A DNA stretch of 64,000 nucleotides from Batkoa obscura (GCA_030770535.1 JASVEC010000042.1:248001-312000); one strand, 5' to 3'. Positions 32,492 to 44,404 are shown, counted from the first letter of the stretch. Numbers and translations: made by a program. The notes: generated from the letters alone by a model not told the origin.

Positions 32492-35167
32492 TTATTTCAC
32501 AAAATGATTAACAGCTTCAGCCAAATGAAGTACTATTTTCATCCTTTCTACATTAGCTGATAAACGTTCTCTATTAATAGCATCTATCTTCCTTTGAGCA
32601 AGCTTAGATCTTCTACTAGGAGATGGCCAAACTGTAGCAGTAAACTTAAATGACCAAAGACGGAATACCAATACTTTGACAATATCTAAAATTACAAAGT
32701 AAACTAAAGAAATACCAATAACTGCGAATCCCCAGGCTGGTCCTACTGGTGCAATTAATTCAGGAATACCAAAAATTGTAATTAACATTGCAAACACCTG
32801 AGTGCCCATAATTGCAACAAAGAAGAACCAAGATGGTAATGAAACCCAGAAAAATCCAGCTAATCTGGTAGAGAAGATAAGGAAGTGAGGAGCAGATGAG
32901 ATATGAAGGTACATTACTGATTGTAACTCTCTTAATGGTCCAGGATCGAGACCAAATACATCTTTAGCAACATAAAAATGAGCAAATGAAAGGCCAGTTA
33001 AAAAGAATCCTAAAAGTACAGATAAGAAAATCAATTGCCCGATTCTCCATTTATCAGGTTTTTGGGAAATTTGGGCATTATCAAAAGCAATTACAATAGT
33101 TGCAAGATCATTAAGGACAGCTATAAAGATTAGTAAAACAGGATCCATATGCCAGTCTTCAATTAAAATGATACAGAAGAAAAAGATCAAAATATGTACA
33201 GTTGAAGTAATTCTATACAATGCATAAGATCTCATTCTTTGGAAAATAGCCCTTGAAGTAGTAATACCATCAATAATAGTAGATAAACCCGGTGCTAATA
33301 AAACAATATCGGCAGCAGATCTAGCAGCATCAGTACAATCATGTACAGCAATACCAACATTAGCTTTCTTAAGTGCTGGGGCATCATTGACACCATCACC
33401 AGTCATACCAACTAAAAGCCCTTTAGCTTGTAAAAGTTCAACTACTCTATATTTGTGTTCAGGAATTACTTGAGCAAATCCATCAGCTTGGAGACAACGT
33501 TGAGTAATTGTTTCTTCATCAATACCTTTTTCGACAAGTTTATTGGAATCAAGGATAGCTCTTTGCATACCTAATCTATGAGCTACTTCTTTGGCAATAA
33601 TTAATTGATCACCAGTAATCATTTTAACTGTTACACCATAATGGTGACATTTTTCAACGGTATCTGCAGAATCAGGTCTAGGAGGATCTAATAATGATAT
33701 CATACCTACTAAATGCCATTCATCAGGTTTACCAGGGAAGGTTCTAGCAACGCCTAATGCACGTAACCCACGGCTTGCAAGATCATTGACTGCCCTTACA
33801 CCCTCATCATGACCACCTACAAGTTTGACCATAGTTGGTGGTGCACCCTTTGAAACCATAAAAGATTCATTGGTTGCAAGATCAGTAACAGTAGCTTGAG
33901 TCCTTTTTGAAGTTGGATTAAATGGAACAAATGATGTTACTTTAAATCCTGGAATAGAATGCTCTTTATCTTTGGGGAGATTTTGAAGCACAGAAACACC
34001 TTCCTTGGCAGCGGAACGAACAGCTTTTTCAATAGGATCATTTGCTCCAGGTTCAGATGCAATGTAAGAATATAAAAGGATATCTTCTTTTGTATATCCT
34101 TCAGTAAGGTAAGGCTCATCAAAAGTAAGTTGGTTAAGAGTAAGGGTACCAGTTTTATCAGAGCATAAAATTCTTACTGATGCCATTTCTTCCACAGCAG
34201 TTAACCTTTTAACAATAACTTGTCTTGCAGCAAGTTGCTTAGCACCAACAGCCATTGTAACAGATAATACAGTTGGTAGTCCAACTGGGATGGCAGCTAC
34301 AGTCAAGACAACAACTTGTTGGATAGATTGAATTGGATCTTCAGCATGAGTTTTGACAAGAAGGTAGATAAGAAGAATAATTACCATAACTGCAGTTACT
34401 AAAACCAAGAAATTTCCTATTTGACCAATAACCTTTTGGAAATGACCTCTTTCATTAGTAATTGAGATAAGATTAGCTGCTCTACCAATAAATGTATCGC
34501 TACCAGTCTTTGTAACAACGGCCATCATTTGACCTTGTTTAACAATAGAAGATGAGTAGGCAGTTGAACCACGTTCTTTAGTGACAGGCAAAGATTCACC
34601 AGTAAGAGCAGATTGATCAATTTGTAAACCAGCATCTGATTCTTCACCAGTAACAGAAATACCTAACAACCGACAATCAGCAGGGACAATATCACCTAAA
34701 CGTAAAACAATGACATCACCAGGAACCAATTCAGCTGAATCAACTTCAACTAATTCACCGTTCCTCCAACATTTAGTCTTAAGAGCCAATGTATTTTTAA
34801 GAGCATCTAAAGCACTTTCAGCTTGTGCTTCCATCAAAAACCCAATTAAAGCATTCAAAAGGAGTAAGAACGCAATAATACCAAAATTAATCCAATCTTG
34901 AGCCACACCGGAAAAAATTAAAGCAACAATAATTAATATAGCAATAGCATCAGTGAAATATCCTATAAACTTCAAAAATGGATTTGTTTTATGCTCAGCA
35001 AGTTCATTTCTTCCAAATTTTTCTAATCTTTCTTGAAATTCAGCTGTAGTAAGGCCTTTTGTGGTATCTGTATGAAGCAATGCTTCTAATTCTGGAGAAA
35101 TGACATCTTCAGCTTCTTCATGTTTATGTTCAGTAAATTGAACTTCTTCCTTATTTTCAATAGCCAT
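32492..35167 (-). CDS. PMA1: Plasma-membrane H+-ATPase (P3A-type)
   Basis: The proton pump that energises nutrient uptake and sets membrane potential, using ATP. 891 residues, intronless, ATG at 35167. Family landmarks: cytosolic acidic N-terminus, first membrane pair (about 64-115), actuator motif TGES at 189-192, the M4 motif PVGLP at about 294-298, the phosphorylation site CSDKTGT with Asp337, a KGAP nucleotide-site motif, and the hinge TGDGVNDAPALKKANVG. Six more helices follow. The cytosolic tail (ANVERMKIVLHLAEAVNHFVK) is short and lacks an extended autoinhibitory domain, so regulation may differ from the yeast or plant pumps. Codon choice is richer in G and C than the neighbours, as expected of a highly expressed gene. 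Confidence 0.97.
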   Translation of the reverse strand: MAIENKEEVQFTEHKHEEAEDVISPELEALLHTDTTKGLTTAEFQERLEKFGRNELAEHKTNPFLKFIGYFTDAIAILIIVALIFSGVAQDWINFGIIAFLLLLNALIGFLMEAQAESALDALKNTLALKTKCWRNGELVEVDSAELVPGDVIVLRLGDIVPADCRLLGISVTGEESDAGLQIDQSALTGESLPVTKERGSTAYSSSIVKQGQMMAVVTKTGSDTFIGRAANLISITNERGHFQKVIGQIGNFLVLVTAVMVIILLIYLLVKTHAEDPIQSIQQVVVLTVAAIPVGLPTVLSVTMAVGAKQLAARQVIVKRLTAVEEMASVRILCSDKTGTLTLNQLTFDEPYLTEGYTKEDILLYSYIASEPGANDPIEKAVRSAAKEGVSVLQNLPKDKEHSIPGFKVTSFVPFNPTSKRTQATVTDLATNESFMVSKGAPPTMVKLVGGHDEGVRAVNDLASRGLRALGVARTFPGKPDEWHLVGMISLLDPPRPDSADTVEKCHHYGVTVKMITGDQLIIAKEVAHRLGMQRAILDSNKLVEKGIDEETITQRCLQADGFAQVIPEHKYRVVELLQAKGLLVGMTGDGVNDAPALKKANVGIAVHDCTDAARSAADIVLLAPGLSTIIDGITTSRAIFQRMRSYALYRITSTVHILIFFFCIILIEDWHMDPVLLIFIAVLNDLATIVIAFDNAQISQKPDKWRIGQLIFLSVLLGFFLTGLSFAHFYVAKDVFGLDPGPLRELQSVMYLHISSAPHFLIFSTRLAGFFWVSLPSWFFFVAIMGTQVFAMLITIFGIPELIAPVGPAWGFAVIGISLVYFVILDIVKVLVFRLWSFKFTATVWPSPSRRSKLAQRKIDAINRERLSANVERMKIVLHLAEAVNHFVK

Positions 35168-36427
35168 ATTAAATTAATTTACAACGTCAATATAACACTT
35201 AAATATTATTAAAATTCAAAAGAATAAGGATGATATAAGCCCTCAGTTTAAAAGATAAGATAAAATATTTAATTGAAGTATGGATATAAAAGCCTTTTTA
35301 AAAAAATAAGTAGCTAAAATGCCTGTTTAAATAGTTTTGTAAATCATGCTATTTCATCTAGTTAATGAGATTGGTATAGACTTTATATGAAAGAATTCTA
35401 TTTAAGGTAGAGATCTGATTTCATTCTTATTTGAAATGAGGTCGGTTCAAAATAAACCGATTACATTAATAATCTTTGACCAATTAAAGACATATTTCCT
35501 CACTCTATGACTTTCCATGGTGCGATAACATCCTTTTTTGCAAAATTTAGAAAATTTATAATTTAACTACTTTCCCCATAAAGCTTAAAAAGAGATTAAG
35601 ATAACCAAGCTAACTTTATATTCAATTTATTCAGACAAAATTTAATTAGCGTTAATTAAAAATTAACTTAAAAAAGAAAAAAATTAATCAAAATGGCTTT
35701 CAATTTTAATGAGTGTAATTTTATCTTTCAAAACTAAATATATTTGTTATAGTGAAATAATAAATCAAAAATAAAGATGAGTTGTTTATTAAGAAATGTG
35801 TAAAAAATAAAATAAAATAAAATAAAATAATTTAATATTGTTTTATTAACCCAGATCGAGATAACTTCAAATAGCTTTAAATAGCTTTGAATTCACAAAA
35901 CAAATTCTAAAGTTTAATAGTCAACTGATTTATTAATCTAATCTTTAAAACAATAGAAAGATACTTTGCATAAAAATTAATATATAAAATACCCTTATAA
36001 TCATCCTAAAAAAATACTAAGATATATTTGCAATATGGTAAAGATAAGATAGTTTATTCTTTTGAATATAAAACATAAATCATGAACTGAATTGTTTATT
36101 AATAATAAAACTATTAATTTGATGGAAACAATAAATAATAAATTCATAATAAATTATATTCTATTGATACTTTTCACTTTACTTTAAAATCGACATCTTG
36201 TTAGATACTTGTTTTTAAGGCTCTATCCTAACAGTAAAGAATTGGAAATAAATGTTTTAAGTCATCATGGCTAACACTCATTACCCTGATAGTTTAAACC
36301 TCTTGAATCATCTTAAGAGGTAACAAAATCAGTAACGGAGTTATTTAAATTCTCGAAGTCTGTTAAAATCTTATTATTGTAAGTAAAGATTAGTGTTTTA
36401 TGGATTTAATATGTCAAAAAATAATAC
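35168..36427. other. Upstream region of the H+-ATPase gene and intergenic DNA
   Basis: About 1.26 kb with no gene called. It should contain the pump's promoter; no certain TATA box was recognised. An (AAAAT)n run lies at 35803-35830. Confidence 0.5.
35803..35830. repeat. Microsatellite (AAAAT)n
   Basis: About five to six uninterrupted copies of the 5 bp unit aaaat. Confidence 0.85.
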
Positions 36428-36533
36428 ATATAGGGCTGTATTTCTGTGTTTAAGAATTTTACTAACAAAACTTTCGCTCAAATAGCGCTTAAAAGGTAAA
36501 AAGAGTAATGAAGCTAAAAAAACATCCCCATAT
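36428..36533 (+). mobile_element. MITE of the ATATGGGG family
   Basis: From atatagggctgtatttctgt to catccccatat, with the usual core (tcgctcaaatagcgcttaaa). One end has an extra change (atataggg). Confidence 0.9.
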
Positions 36534-37031
36534 ATAATAAGATTTTATTCTTAACTCTTTAAAAATTGACGTTTTAATAATTTCGTCAACATAGTGATTG
36601 AATCATTAAACTGAAGGTTCAATAAATAGTATTAAATCATTTAGAATTAAAATACAAAGCTTTTTGTAATAAAACATTTTTATGATTTGAGATCTATGTT
36701 TAAACCATAAACTTAATATATACAAGTTTAAAAGCTTAGTTAAAAGTAAAAATAAAATTTCTTAATTTATTTTTATCTATTTCCTATATAGCATAAAATT
36801 TTTAAAAATTATTAAGCTGGACAAAAAAAGGTTTAATATAGGTTATTTAAATTAAGCAAAAAAGTTTACATTTAATGCTTAATTTGCATTTTTTTGCTAA
36901 AAATCAAATTAAACAAATTTTAAACCAAGTTTAAACTAACTTATATTTAAAAATAAATGTTAATAACTCAATAAAATATTAATTATTTATAGCTTATTTT
37001 TGTTATTACTAGTATAGCTTTATATTTTATT
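36534..37031. other. AT-rich stretch left of the transposon
   Basis: No gene or repeat recognised. Confidence 0.5.
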
Positions 37032-37121
37032 ATATGGGGTTGTCTGAATTAGTTTCATTATTTTATCCAATTTTTGAAAAATTTTGTGTTTTAAGAACTT
37101 TGCTTAAAATTCTATAAAATC

Positions 37122-37227
37122 ATATGGGGATGTATTTTATTATTTGAGAGTTTTACTAACACTTTTTCCGCTCAAATAGCGCTTAAAAAATGGAAAAGTA
37201 ATGAAACCAAAAAAAACATCCCCATAT
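37122..37227 (+). mobile_element. MITE of the ATATGGGG family inside the transposon
   Basis: From atatggggatgtattttatt to catccccatat, about 90 bp from the left terminus of the host transposon. The core is intact. Confidence 0.92.
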
Positions 37228-37460
37228 CTTTATTAAAATAAAAGTACCCGGACACAGTTCTAAATCATTATATTATAGTTTATACTGTAAGTTAGTTGAA
37301 TTTCTACTAGATCTTAAATACACGTTTTTATAAAACTTTATTGAGAAATATTTCTTATTGACCACTTTATAAGCAACATTGCAGATTTGTTATCAAATAA
37401 ATAAACTATTTTAATGTTATAATTACATTATTAACATATTCCCAATTTAATAAATAGCTG

Positions 37461-37510
37461 TATGGGAGGGAGTGGTTAGCCCCAAAACTATAATTAACCA
37501 TCCCTATATA
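37461..37510. repeat. Short inverted repeat within the transposon
   Basis: tatgggagggagtggtta faces taaccatccctata across about 16 bp. It is a small hairpin in the untranslated part downstream of the transposase. It might be the trace of another terminal repeat. Confidence 0.45.
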
Positions 37511-37708
37511 GTGCAAGTAATAATAGTTTTTACATATTATTACAGTTACTTGTTCTTTGACTATTTATTAACTTAGCTATTAATAACTTAAGTAATCCTA
37601 ACATTTAACAATCTATTTCTATCATTCAACAAACTACTTACTTGCTTAGTAAATATCGAAAATTTTAAATTCTCTGTTATCTTCGTAAGGTAAGCTGGGA
37701 TTGATCTT

Positions 37709-39357
37709 TTAATTTTCTATAGACTCTATAACTTTAATTGGAACTATATCGCTTTTTTTTGATGTATCAGATACTGGATAACAATGTAGTTTATTGTTAT
37801 GTTTAATAAAGTGTAAATACTTCTTAATTCCTTGCATCTCTATTATTCTTTTTATGTTTTTGTTTGTTTGATACTTTTTAAAAATTATATCTGTTTTCCT
37901 ATTATTAACAGTCGAGTTATTAATTTTATTATGCTTGCAAATAAAAGCCTCAAATCTTGAAATTAATTGATTAATGTCTTCTACTTTACCTAATGCTTCA
38001 GAACTACTTTTCCATTTTGAAAGGTTTCCAAAATGTCAATCAACTATACTTTTTCCATGATGCTCAGCAAAAAAATTAAGATTAACATTCAAACTACTAT
38101 TTATTTTATCAATTTCTTTAAACATATGGGGCTGTTTTTTTTGGTTTCATTATTTTTCCATTTTTTAAGCACTATTTGAGTGGAAAGGTTGTAGTAAAAT
38201 TCTTAAACAAAAAAATACATCCCCATATAATGTAGGAACTCTTGGGATCTAAAATGATTTCCTGTATCTGCCCATATATTAATTTTTGTAAACTTTTTAA
38301 ATAAAAGCTCTGTAGAGATTAAACCGATTAAACAATCTCCTGTATATGCTGAATTATGATTCAATATTTCAGATAAATAATCAAAGTAAACTTTGCCTAT
38401 TGTTTTATCATCTTTTAAATATAATACACCAAAGCCTAATACTGATATAGCTTGTTTGTTATAATGGTCTAGATTTATTGAATTTGGTTTTGTTCCTATT
38501 TCCATATTTTGTTTAAAATCTAAAATCATTATACAACTTCTATTATTTAATTTTTTAATAGTCATTAAATGTGTTTTTTTGAGTACCAGCACAGGATTTA
38601 TTTAATTTGTATAATTTTTCTTCTTCGTTGAAAATTTCATCTGTCTCTGCTTTGTTTTCAAATAACTTTTTTCTAATTGTATACTGAGCACATATATTAC
38701 ATAGATCTGTTTTTCTTGCTGCATTTTTGAAATTATTTGGTATATATTTAAGAAATGTTGATCTAGCTATCCCCCTATCTTTTGAATCATTAAAATATTT
38801 ACTATATATCATTCTTCTACTTTTATTTAATATATATATTATCTGATGAACATTTACTATCAGTATTCTTTATTAAATCTTGATGAAATAGTTGAATCAT
38901 TTAGTAAATATTGTATGATAGTTTCAATTTGGTCATCTTTAATTTTTTTTGTATTTTTAATAATAGGTTGTAATGTTGATATTTTATTATTATTACTTAT
39001 TTTTGAATAATCATATTGCTTTCTGTTTATATTAAACCCAAAACTCTTACATTCATCAAAAGAATATACTGAAGCTATAGTTGATAATAACGCTACTTGT
39101 TGATTTTTATTTTCTGTTTCCCTCAATGCACTAATTTTATACATTGCTTGATTAAGTTTATTATTATCAATAGTAAACTTTGATAACATATCTTTTCTTT
39201 GTTTTGTTTTATTATAAAATTCCATAAACCTTGGGTTGTTATAAGTAGCTTTTAAAATTGATGTAAACGAATTACAATGTTTATATTGTGTACTCCTCCC
39301 TACTGTATTAAAATTTTCAAAAATCCCATTTCGAAGTTTAATTATGAAAGTTTGCAT
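37709..39357 (-). pseudogene. Transposase of the DDE transposon, disrupted
   Basis: Read on the minus strand. The N-terminal part (39357-38860) starts MQTFIIKLRNGIFENF and is polar. A middle part (38812-38555) has a Cys pattern NICAQYT that may bind zinc. The catalytic part follows: IMILDFKQN (first Asp), KINIWADTGNHFRS (second Asp), then beyond the MITE NFFAEHHGKSIVD (Glu), giving about 33 residues between second Asp and Glu once the MITE is left out. Breaks seen: a frame change near 38570, stop codons after NKEY near 38860, the MITE at 38124-38228 and a TGA after KSIVD. Omitting the MITE with one ATAT keeps the frame across the site. The copy is probably inactive. Confidence 0.75.
38124..38228 (-). 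mobile_element. MITE of the ATATGGGG family inside the transposase gene
   Basis: From atatggggctgtttttttt to catccccatat. It interrupts the coding sequence between the second catalytic Asp and the Glu. Confidence 0.93.
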
Positions 39358-39650
39358 TTTGTTTTTATTTCAACAAAAAATAAAGTCAAATAAGTATATT
39401 TATATAATTATATAATCATATAGTTATATATTATATATCTATTAAATATCTAACAGAACTAACATAAAACATATAGTTAGGAAAATTAGCTATTTAAGAA
39501 AAGGAAACAATTAAAATAAGTTTTAAGTAGAGAGATTCAATTTTAGGCTTTTTAGATTTAACTATCACATTAGACACAAATTTAAAAATTTAAAAATTTA
39601 AAATTTGGATTAACTTCTAAGTAAATTCTCAAATCAATTCGGACAACCCC

Positions 39651-39758
39651 ATATGGAGATGTTTTTTTTTTGGCTTCATCACTTCATCTTTTAAGTGCTG
39701 TTTGGTTTGAATGGAAAAATTATTAGTAAAATTCTTACACAAAAATACATCCCCATAT
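39651..39758 (-). mobile_element. MITE of the ATATGGGG family abutting the transposon end
   Basis: From atatggagatgttttttttt to catccccatat. Its first ATAT is the last ATAT of the transposon. It has a small internal duplication (gtttggtttgaatgg). Confidence 0.9.
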
Positions 39759-40692
39759 GTTTTTAAACTATAAACATAGTATACTTTTTTAATAAAATAC
39801 TATAATTATTTTAATAAAAATTATATAATATATTATATTAACTAATAAAGTTTTATTAAAAATAATTTTATGTTTAAATTATAATAAATAACCAATTTTA
39901 ACTTTTAAAATCCTAAACTTCATAAAGAAAGTAAAGAAACTAGTTAGCTAAAAAATTATTTTTTGTCTTCAATAAGAATACAAAGTTAATAAACTAGTTT
40001 TAAAACTTTTGGGTGAAAATTATAAAAAAATAATAACTTATTTATAAAATTATTCTGTATAAGCTTAGAAAAAATGAAATTAATTAATAATTAGTTTAAA
40101 AATAATTTATTAAAACATGATTTATAAAAATTTATGTCAAATAACATTTTCTATCATATTAAAAATAAATAGAAAATTTAAACACATTTGATGCATTATT
40201 ATAATTATTAGATTTTAAGCTAAATAGTTGCTAAATTTGAATGTAACTTATTAAAGTCAAAAACATTTTTCCACTTATATTTGTTTTTTGGGTTTAAAAA
40301 ACAAAAACACTTTTCAATTTGGCTTTTTATTTATTTTTGTCTAATACACCAATTGCTAATTATTTTAATAATCAAACCTATGTTTACTATTAACTATAGC
40401 AAAAAAACTTTAATTTAGATAAGTTAAATTTTGTTCCTTTTCAAATCTATGCGATTTTAAAACCAATCAATTCGTTACAATACGAAACTTTGCATTTTTA
40501 TTGACCAATAATCCATCAATAATTTATCAAGCCAAACTCATCACTATCTTGTGGAAACATTAAATCAAACTACTAATTTTTAATAGTACCATGTGAAACC
40601 CAAAGCTTTAAGCTTCCAATTTACCAAGGAAGCTAAGTTCTTAAATCACAAATTAATTTGGAATTTTATTTCTTTTACAAATAACGGTAAAA
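39759..40692. other. Intergenic AT-rich stretch upstream of the START gene
   Basis: About 0.93 kb without a supportable gene. The last 150 bp would hold the promoter of the gene at 40693. Confidence 0.5.
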
Positions 40693-42311
40693 ATGAAAAA
40701 GGTTACAGAGATTGTCAAAGAAAGTCAATTCAAAGAAAATAAAAATGAAATCTTGGGCTTCTTGTTATTTATGTTTAGTGCTTATACCACTACAGTGACA
40801 TTAAATGGTAAGCTTTTATTTACTCTATTTAATAAATTTATTGATAGTCTATATCCTAAAATTAGTTTATTCTGTATGGAACTTTGATATTTTACATCAT
40901 TTATTATTGCAGCTATTATCTGCTGTATTTTATTTATTTTTTAAATTAAATGGTAATCAGCTGAGGTTAAAAGCACCAGCAAAAGTGGATTTAATCAAAG
41001 AAAATCCAGAAGAAGAGAAGATTCTTAAAGATAATTTAGAAGAGGAAATAGTCCTCACTGATAAACCTAAAGAATCTATAATAAATGGACGTTTGAATAA
41101 AGAAAAGGAGGACATTAAAATAAACAAAGCACCAGTACATAAATATACACCAATGATTGAAGAATTAACTACTGAATTTTTAAATAATGTTAAAACTCCT
41201 ATAGCTCATCAACCAGAATTATGGGAAAATATAGTGAGTTTAACCTACCCAATGGAGCTCACTGTTAGTCGACATAAAAAATTAGCTCATTGCTATACGA
41301 TGACAACAATATTTGATAATACCCCAGCCAATGTATTTGATATCTTTAATTCACCATCTGAAAATGGAAGTTCTTCAGGTTATATTGCAGTCCAAGAAGA
41401 AATTGAGATTGTAGATGCAAATACATCCATTATTTATATTTGTACTAAAAGTATTTGGCCAACTTCAGCAAGGGATTTATGTGTTATTAAAAGTTCTACA
41501 GTGTTAAAAGATGGTAGTATTATTTCTGTTTTAAAAAGTGTCCAACATGAAAGAAGAGGTAAAGGTTATAAAGATAATGTAGTTAGGATGGAGATCTATT
41601 GTGCAGGAACAAAATTTGAAAAATACGGTAAAAATAAATGCAAATTAACTATCTTCTTCCATGGAGATCCAACAGGATGGATTCCTAAATCATTAGTTAC
41701 TTTTAGTAAGTTTTATTTTATTATTTTTTATTATGAGAATACTGATGAGTTTTTCTGTTTAAATAGTTGTTTCAAATGTATTACCATCCCAATTTGAAAA
41801 AACTAATAAAAAAGTCAAAGGTTTATCACCAAAGGATAAACCTTCATTAATATTAGATTATAATCAAATTAACAAAGAAGAAGATGAAAAAGAAGCTATT
41901 ATTGAAACAGAAAATAACAAAAGAGGAATTTCAATTATTAATAAAATAGATGATGAAGTTAAATTACCTATAAAACAAGAGAATTCAAATATTCAATCAA
42001 TAATAAGTAATTCAAATAATGGAAGTAATCTAACTACAGAGTCTATAATAGAAGAGAACATAACAGAATCAGTACCATCAGTTAATATAGAAATTCAATC
42101 TAAAGAAGTCAATATTAATCCAGAATCATCAAACATAAAACTAGATTCATTACCAATTATTACCCCAAGTAAACCAAGTATATGGGAAAGAGTTAAAGCA
42201 AGATTTTTTAGTGGTAGTTTATTGAAAAGATTATTGGGTACTACAACACCTTTGATATTAATTACAGCATTATTTGCTATTTTAGCAAAAAGGAATAGGA
42301 TTACTTTATGA
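40693..42311 (+). CDS. START-domain lipid-binding protein with membrane segments at both ends
   Basis: Exons 40693-40807, 40848-41705 and 41767-42311 (505 residues, stop TGA); phases fit at both introns. The N-terminus has two hydrophobic stretches (GFLLFMFSAYTTTV and, after the intron, ILHHLLLQLLSAVFYLFF), possibly a membrane hairpin. An acidic linker follows, then a START domain of about 200 residues: LWENIVSLTYPMELTV, FDNTPANVFDIF, STKSIWPTSARDL-type core (CTKSIWPTSARDLCVIKSS), then FHGDPTGWIPKSLVTFIVSNVLP. A long Asn/Ser/Glu-rich region ends in a basic stretch and a final membrane helix (TTPLILITALFAILA). START domains carry sterols or phospholipids, so a role in lipid transfer at membrane contacts is reasonable inference. 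Confidence 0.85.
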
Positions 42312-42655
42312 TGAGAGATTTTATAAAGGAAAATTAAAAGTAATTATTAGATAGGATTAATTTGGAATAAGATATATATTAATGGAAAGTGATGTGATTC
42401 TCTTTATAAGTTTTAATATGTAGAGAGAAAGTAATAATTAGATTTGGAAGTGAATAAGTAAATAAAGCTAAGTTTAATTAGTTGATTTTTTTATAATAAA
42501 ATATAGTTTTAATAGTTATTTATTTATTGTTTTATTAATTGATTATAGCTTATCTTTATTTGATCATTTATTTCAAAATGCATTATAAATAAAACTATAA
42601 ATATTAGTAGTTTCCATTATAATAATAATTCTTTTTTAATAGTAGAGATATTCAA

Positions 42656-43305
42656 ATGAATTGGATGGGAGGTAAAGGGTAAATATTTGATTAACTATTC
42701 AATAATAATATAAATTCAAACAACTCAAATAGTTTTAAAAATCGAAATATTAAGGATCGATTAGCTAGTTTAAATGAAAATAAAAAACAAACAAACTATT
42801 TGAATTTAAATGAAGGTGCTATTGATATTCAAATATTAAATAAACCAATTTTAAATTATTTTCAAGAATCTGAAAATAATGATAACAATAAAGATGATAA
42901 TAATCACAGTACAAATATTGAGTTAGAAAATAATAGTCAAATATTAAGTTCTGATCAATTGATTGAAAGTGAACAAGTCAATATTAATGTATTTAATGAG
43001 ATAGAGAATAGGTAAATTATATTAAATAAAATTAGTTATGATTTTAAGTTCAATTTTAATTTTAATTTAAAGGAATTCTACACCAAATAATATTAATAAA
43101 ACCAATAAAGATTCCATAACTGATGAAAAGGTAATTATATTAATTAAAACTAGAACATTAGTATTGCCATTAATAATCAATTAAGATTCAAAATCTTCAC
43201 TTTGAAAAACAATACAATACAATATTTACCACAGTTGATAATATTTCAAACCAGTTAATTCAATTAAAAGCTCAATTAAAACAATTAAAACAAACATTCA
43301 ATTAA
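42656..43305 (+). CDS. Small protein beginning MNWMGG, coiled-coil C-terminus
   Basis: Four exons: 42656-42678, 42733-43011, 43073-43130 and 43186-43305 (159 residues). All junctions keep frame. The first exon encodes only MNWMGGK. The next part is basic (FKNRNIKDRLASLNENKK), then acidic and Asn-rich with LNKPILNYFQESE. The last exon is a likely coiled coil (ISNQLIQLKAQLKQLKQ). I recall small fungal proteins with a similar MNW-x-GG start followed by a basic stretch, but cannot name a function. It stands between the START gene (same strand) and BZZ1 (convergent, 144 bp between stops). Confidence 0.7.
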
Positions 43306-43448
43306 ATATCAATTTAAATGTACTTATTTCATTTCCTTAGCCATAATAAAACTCAAACCAATTAATCACTATAATTTTAATTATTCAAATGTATCATTTT
43401 TATATATAAAAAAGATTGGATTATAAGATGATTATTTAAAAATAGTAA

Positions 43449-44369
43449 TTATAAATATTCCACATAGTTACTTGGAAATTGACCAGTAACTCCATTTAAA
43501 GTACCTAAAAATAGTTAATAAATAAATTATTATTATTATTATGATATATATAATAAAGTACCTTCACTCCATCCAGAATCATCTTCTGCTTTAGTAAGTG
43601 TAATAATATCCCCTACACATATATTTAAATCATATTCCGACTGCGCTTCAAAATCATATAATACACGAACTAATCAAAATAAAAAAATTAGAAATAAACT
43701 TTTATTTCAATATCAATATCATTAAAATTTACCTTGAATTACTTCTGATGGGGCATTAACATGATCAGGAATATTACTTTGATCTCCTTCTATTTCAATA
43801 TAAGTTCCTGGTACAAGTCCTGTATTACCATTTGACATTGCTTTTACCCACCCTGACCCATCATCTCCTTCAGTAATTTCAATCATAGTCCCCGCAGTTA
43901 TACTTAGTTCATTATCATCACTAGCCTCATAAGAATATAATACTTTAGCCATAGGATATATTCCTTGTATATGTGATTGGTTATTTATTTCTCCTACAGA
44001 ATGTTGACTATCAATTGACGAATGGTGAGTAAGAGATATAGGAGTTGATAGAACTGGAGAATGTAAATTTGAGCCTCCAAATTCAGGTGTTTGTGGTTGA
44101 ATAAATTGATCCGGTATAGGTTGACGTAAATTATGAGAAGGTAAATTATCACTTGTTGAATTTTTTAGAAAGGGAGCTGTTTTATCTATGTTATAAATAA
44201 ATTAATAAAATATTGATTGATAGTGAGATAAAATATAAACTAATATTACCTTTTAATGTGTTAAAATCCATTTGCTCTTTTCTTATTGATTTTGCACCTC
44301 CTTTAATCTGCGTACAATTTGGAGGTACTTTGAATTCACAATTGGCATGACAATTATATTTACAATCTA

Positions 44370-44404
<35 letters not shown>

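Larger units (their letters stand above)
37032..39654 (-). mobile_element. DDE DNA transposon, 2.6 kb, with internal MITEs
   Basis: Both ends carry the inverted repeat ATATGGGGTTGTC(T/C)GAATT: left at 37032, right (as reverse complement) ending at 39654. On the minus strand it holds a transposase gene in pieces (39357 to 37709). MITEs sit at 37122-37227 and 38124-38228, and a third abuts the right end (39651-39758). The subterminal left sequence (gtttcattattttatcca) and right sequence (tgagaatttact) resemble the two ends of the MITE family, which makes this a candidate parent element. The TIR start and AT-rich flank are compatible with a TA or ATAT target. Superfamily assignment is open. Confidence 0.8.

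Noticed and set aside
37709-39357. TGA inside the transposase read as a sign of a variant genetic code
   Set aside because: Host genes in the same window end at TGA (START protein at 42309-42311, RPC9 at 56563-56565, secreted protein copy 2). The TGA in the transposase is therefore an ordinary stop in a decayed element.
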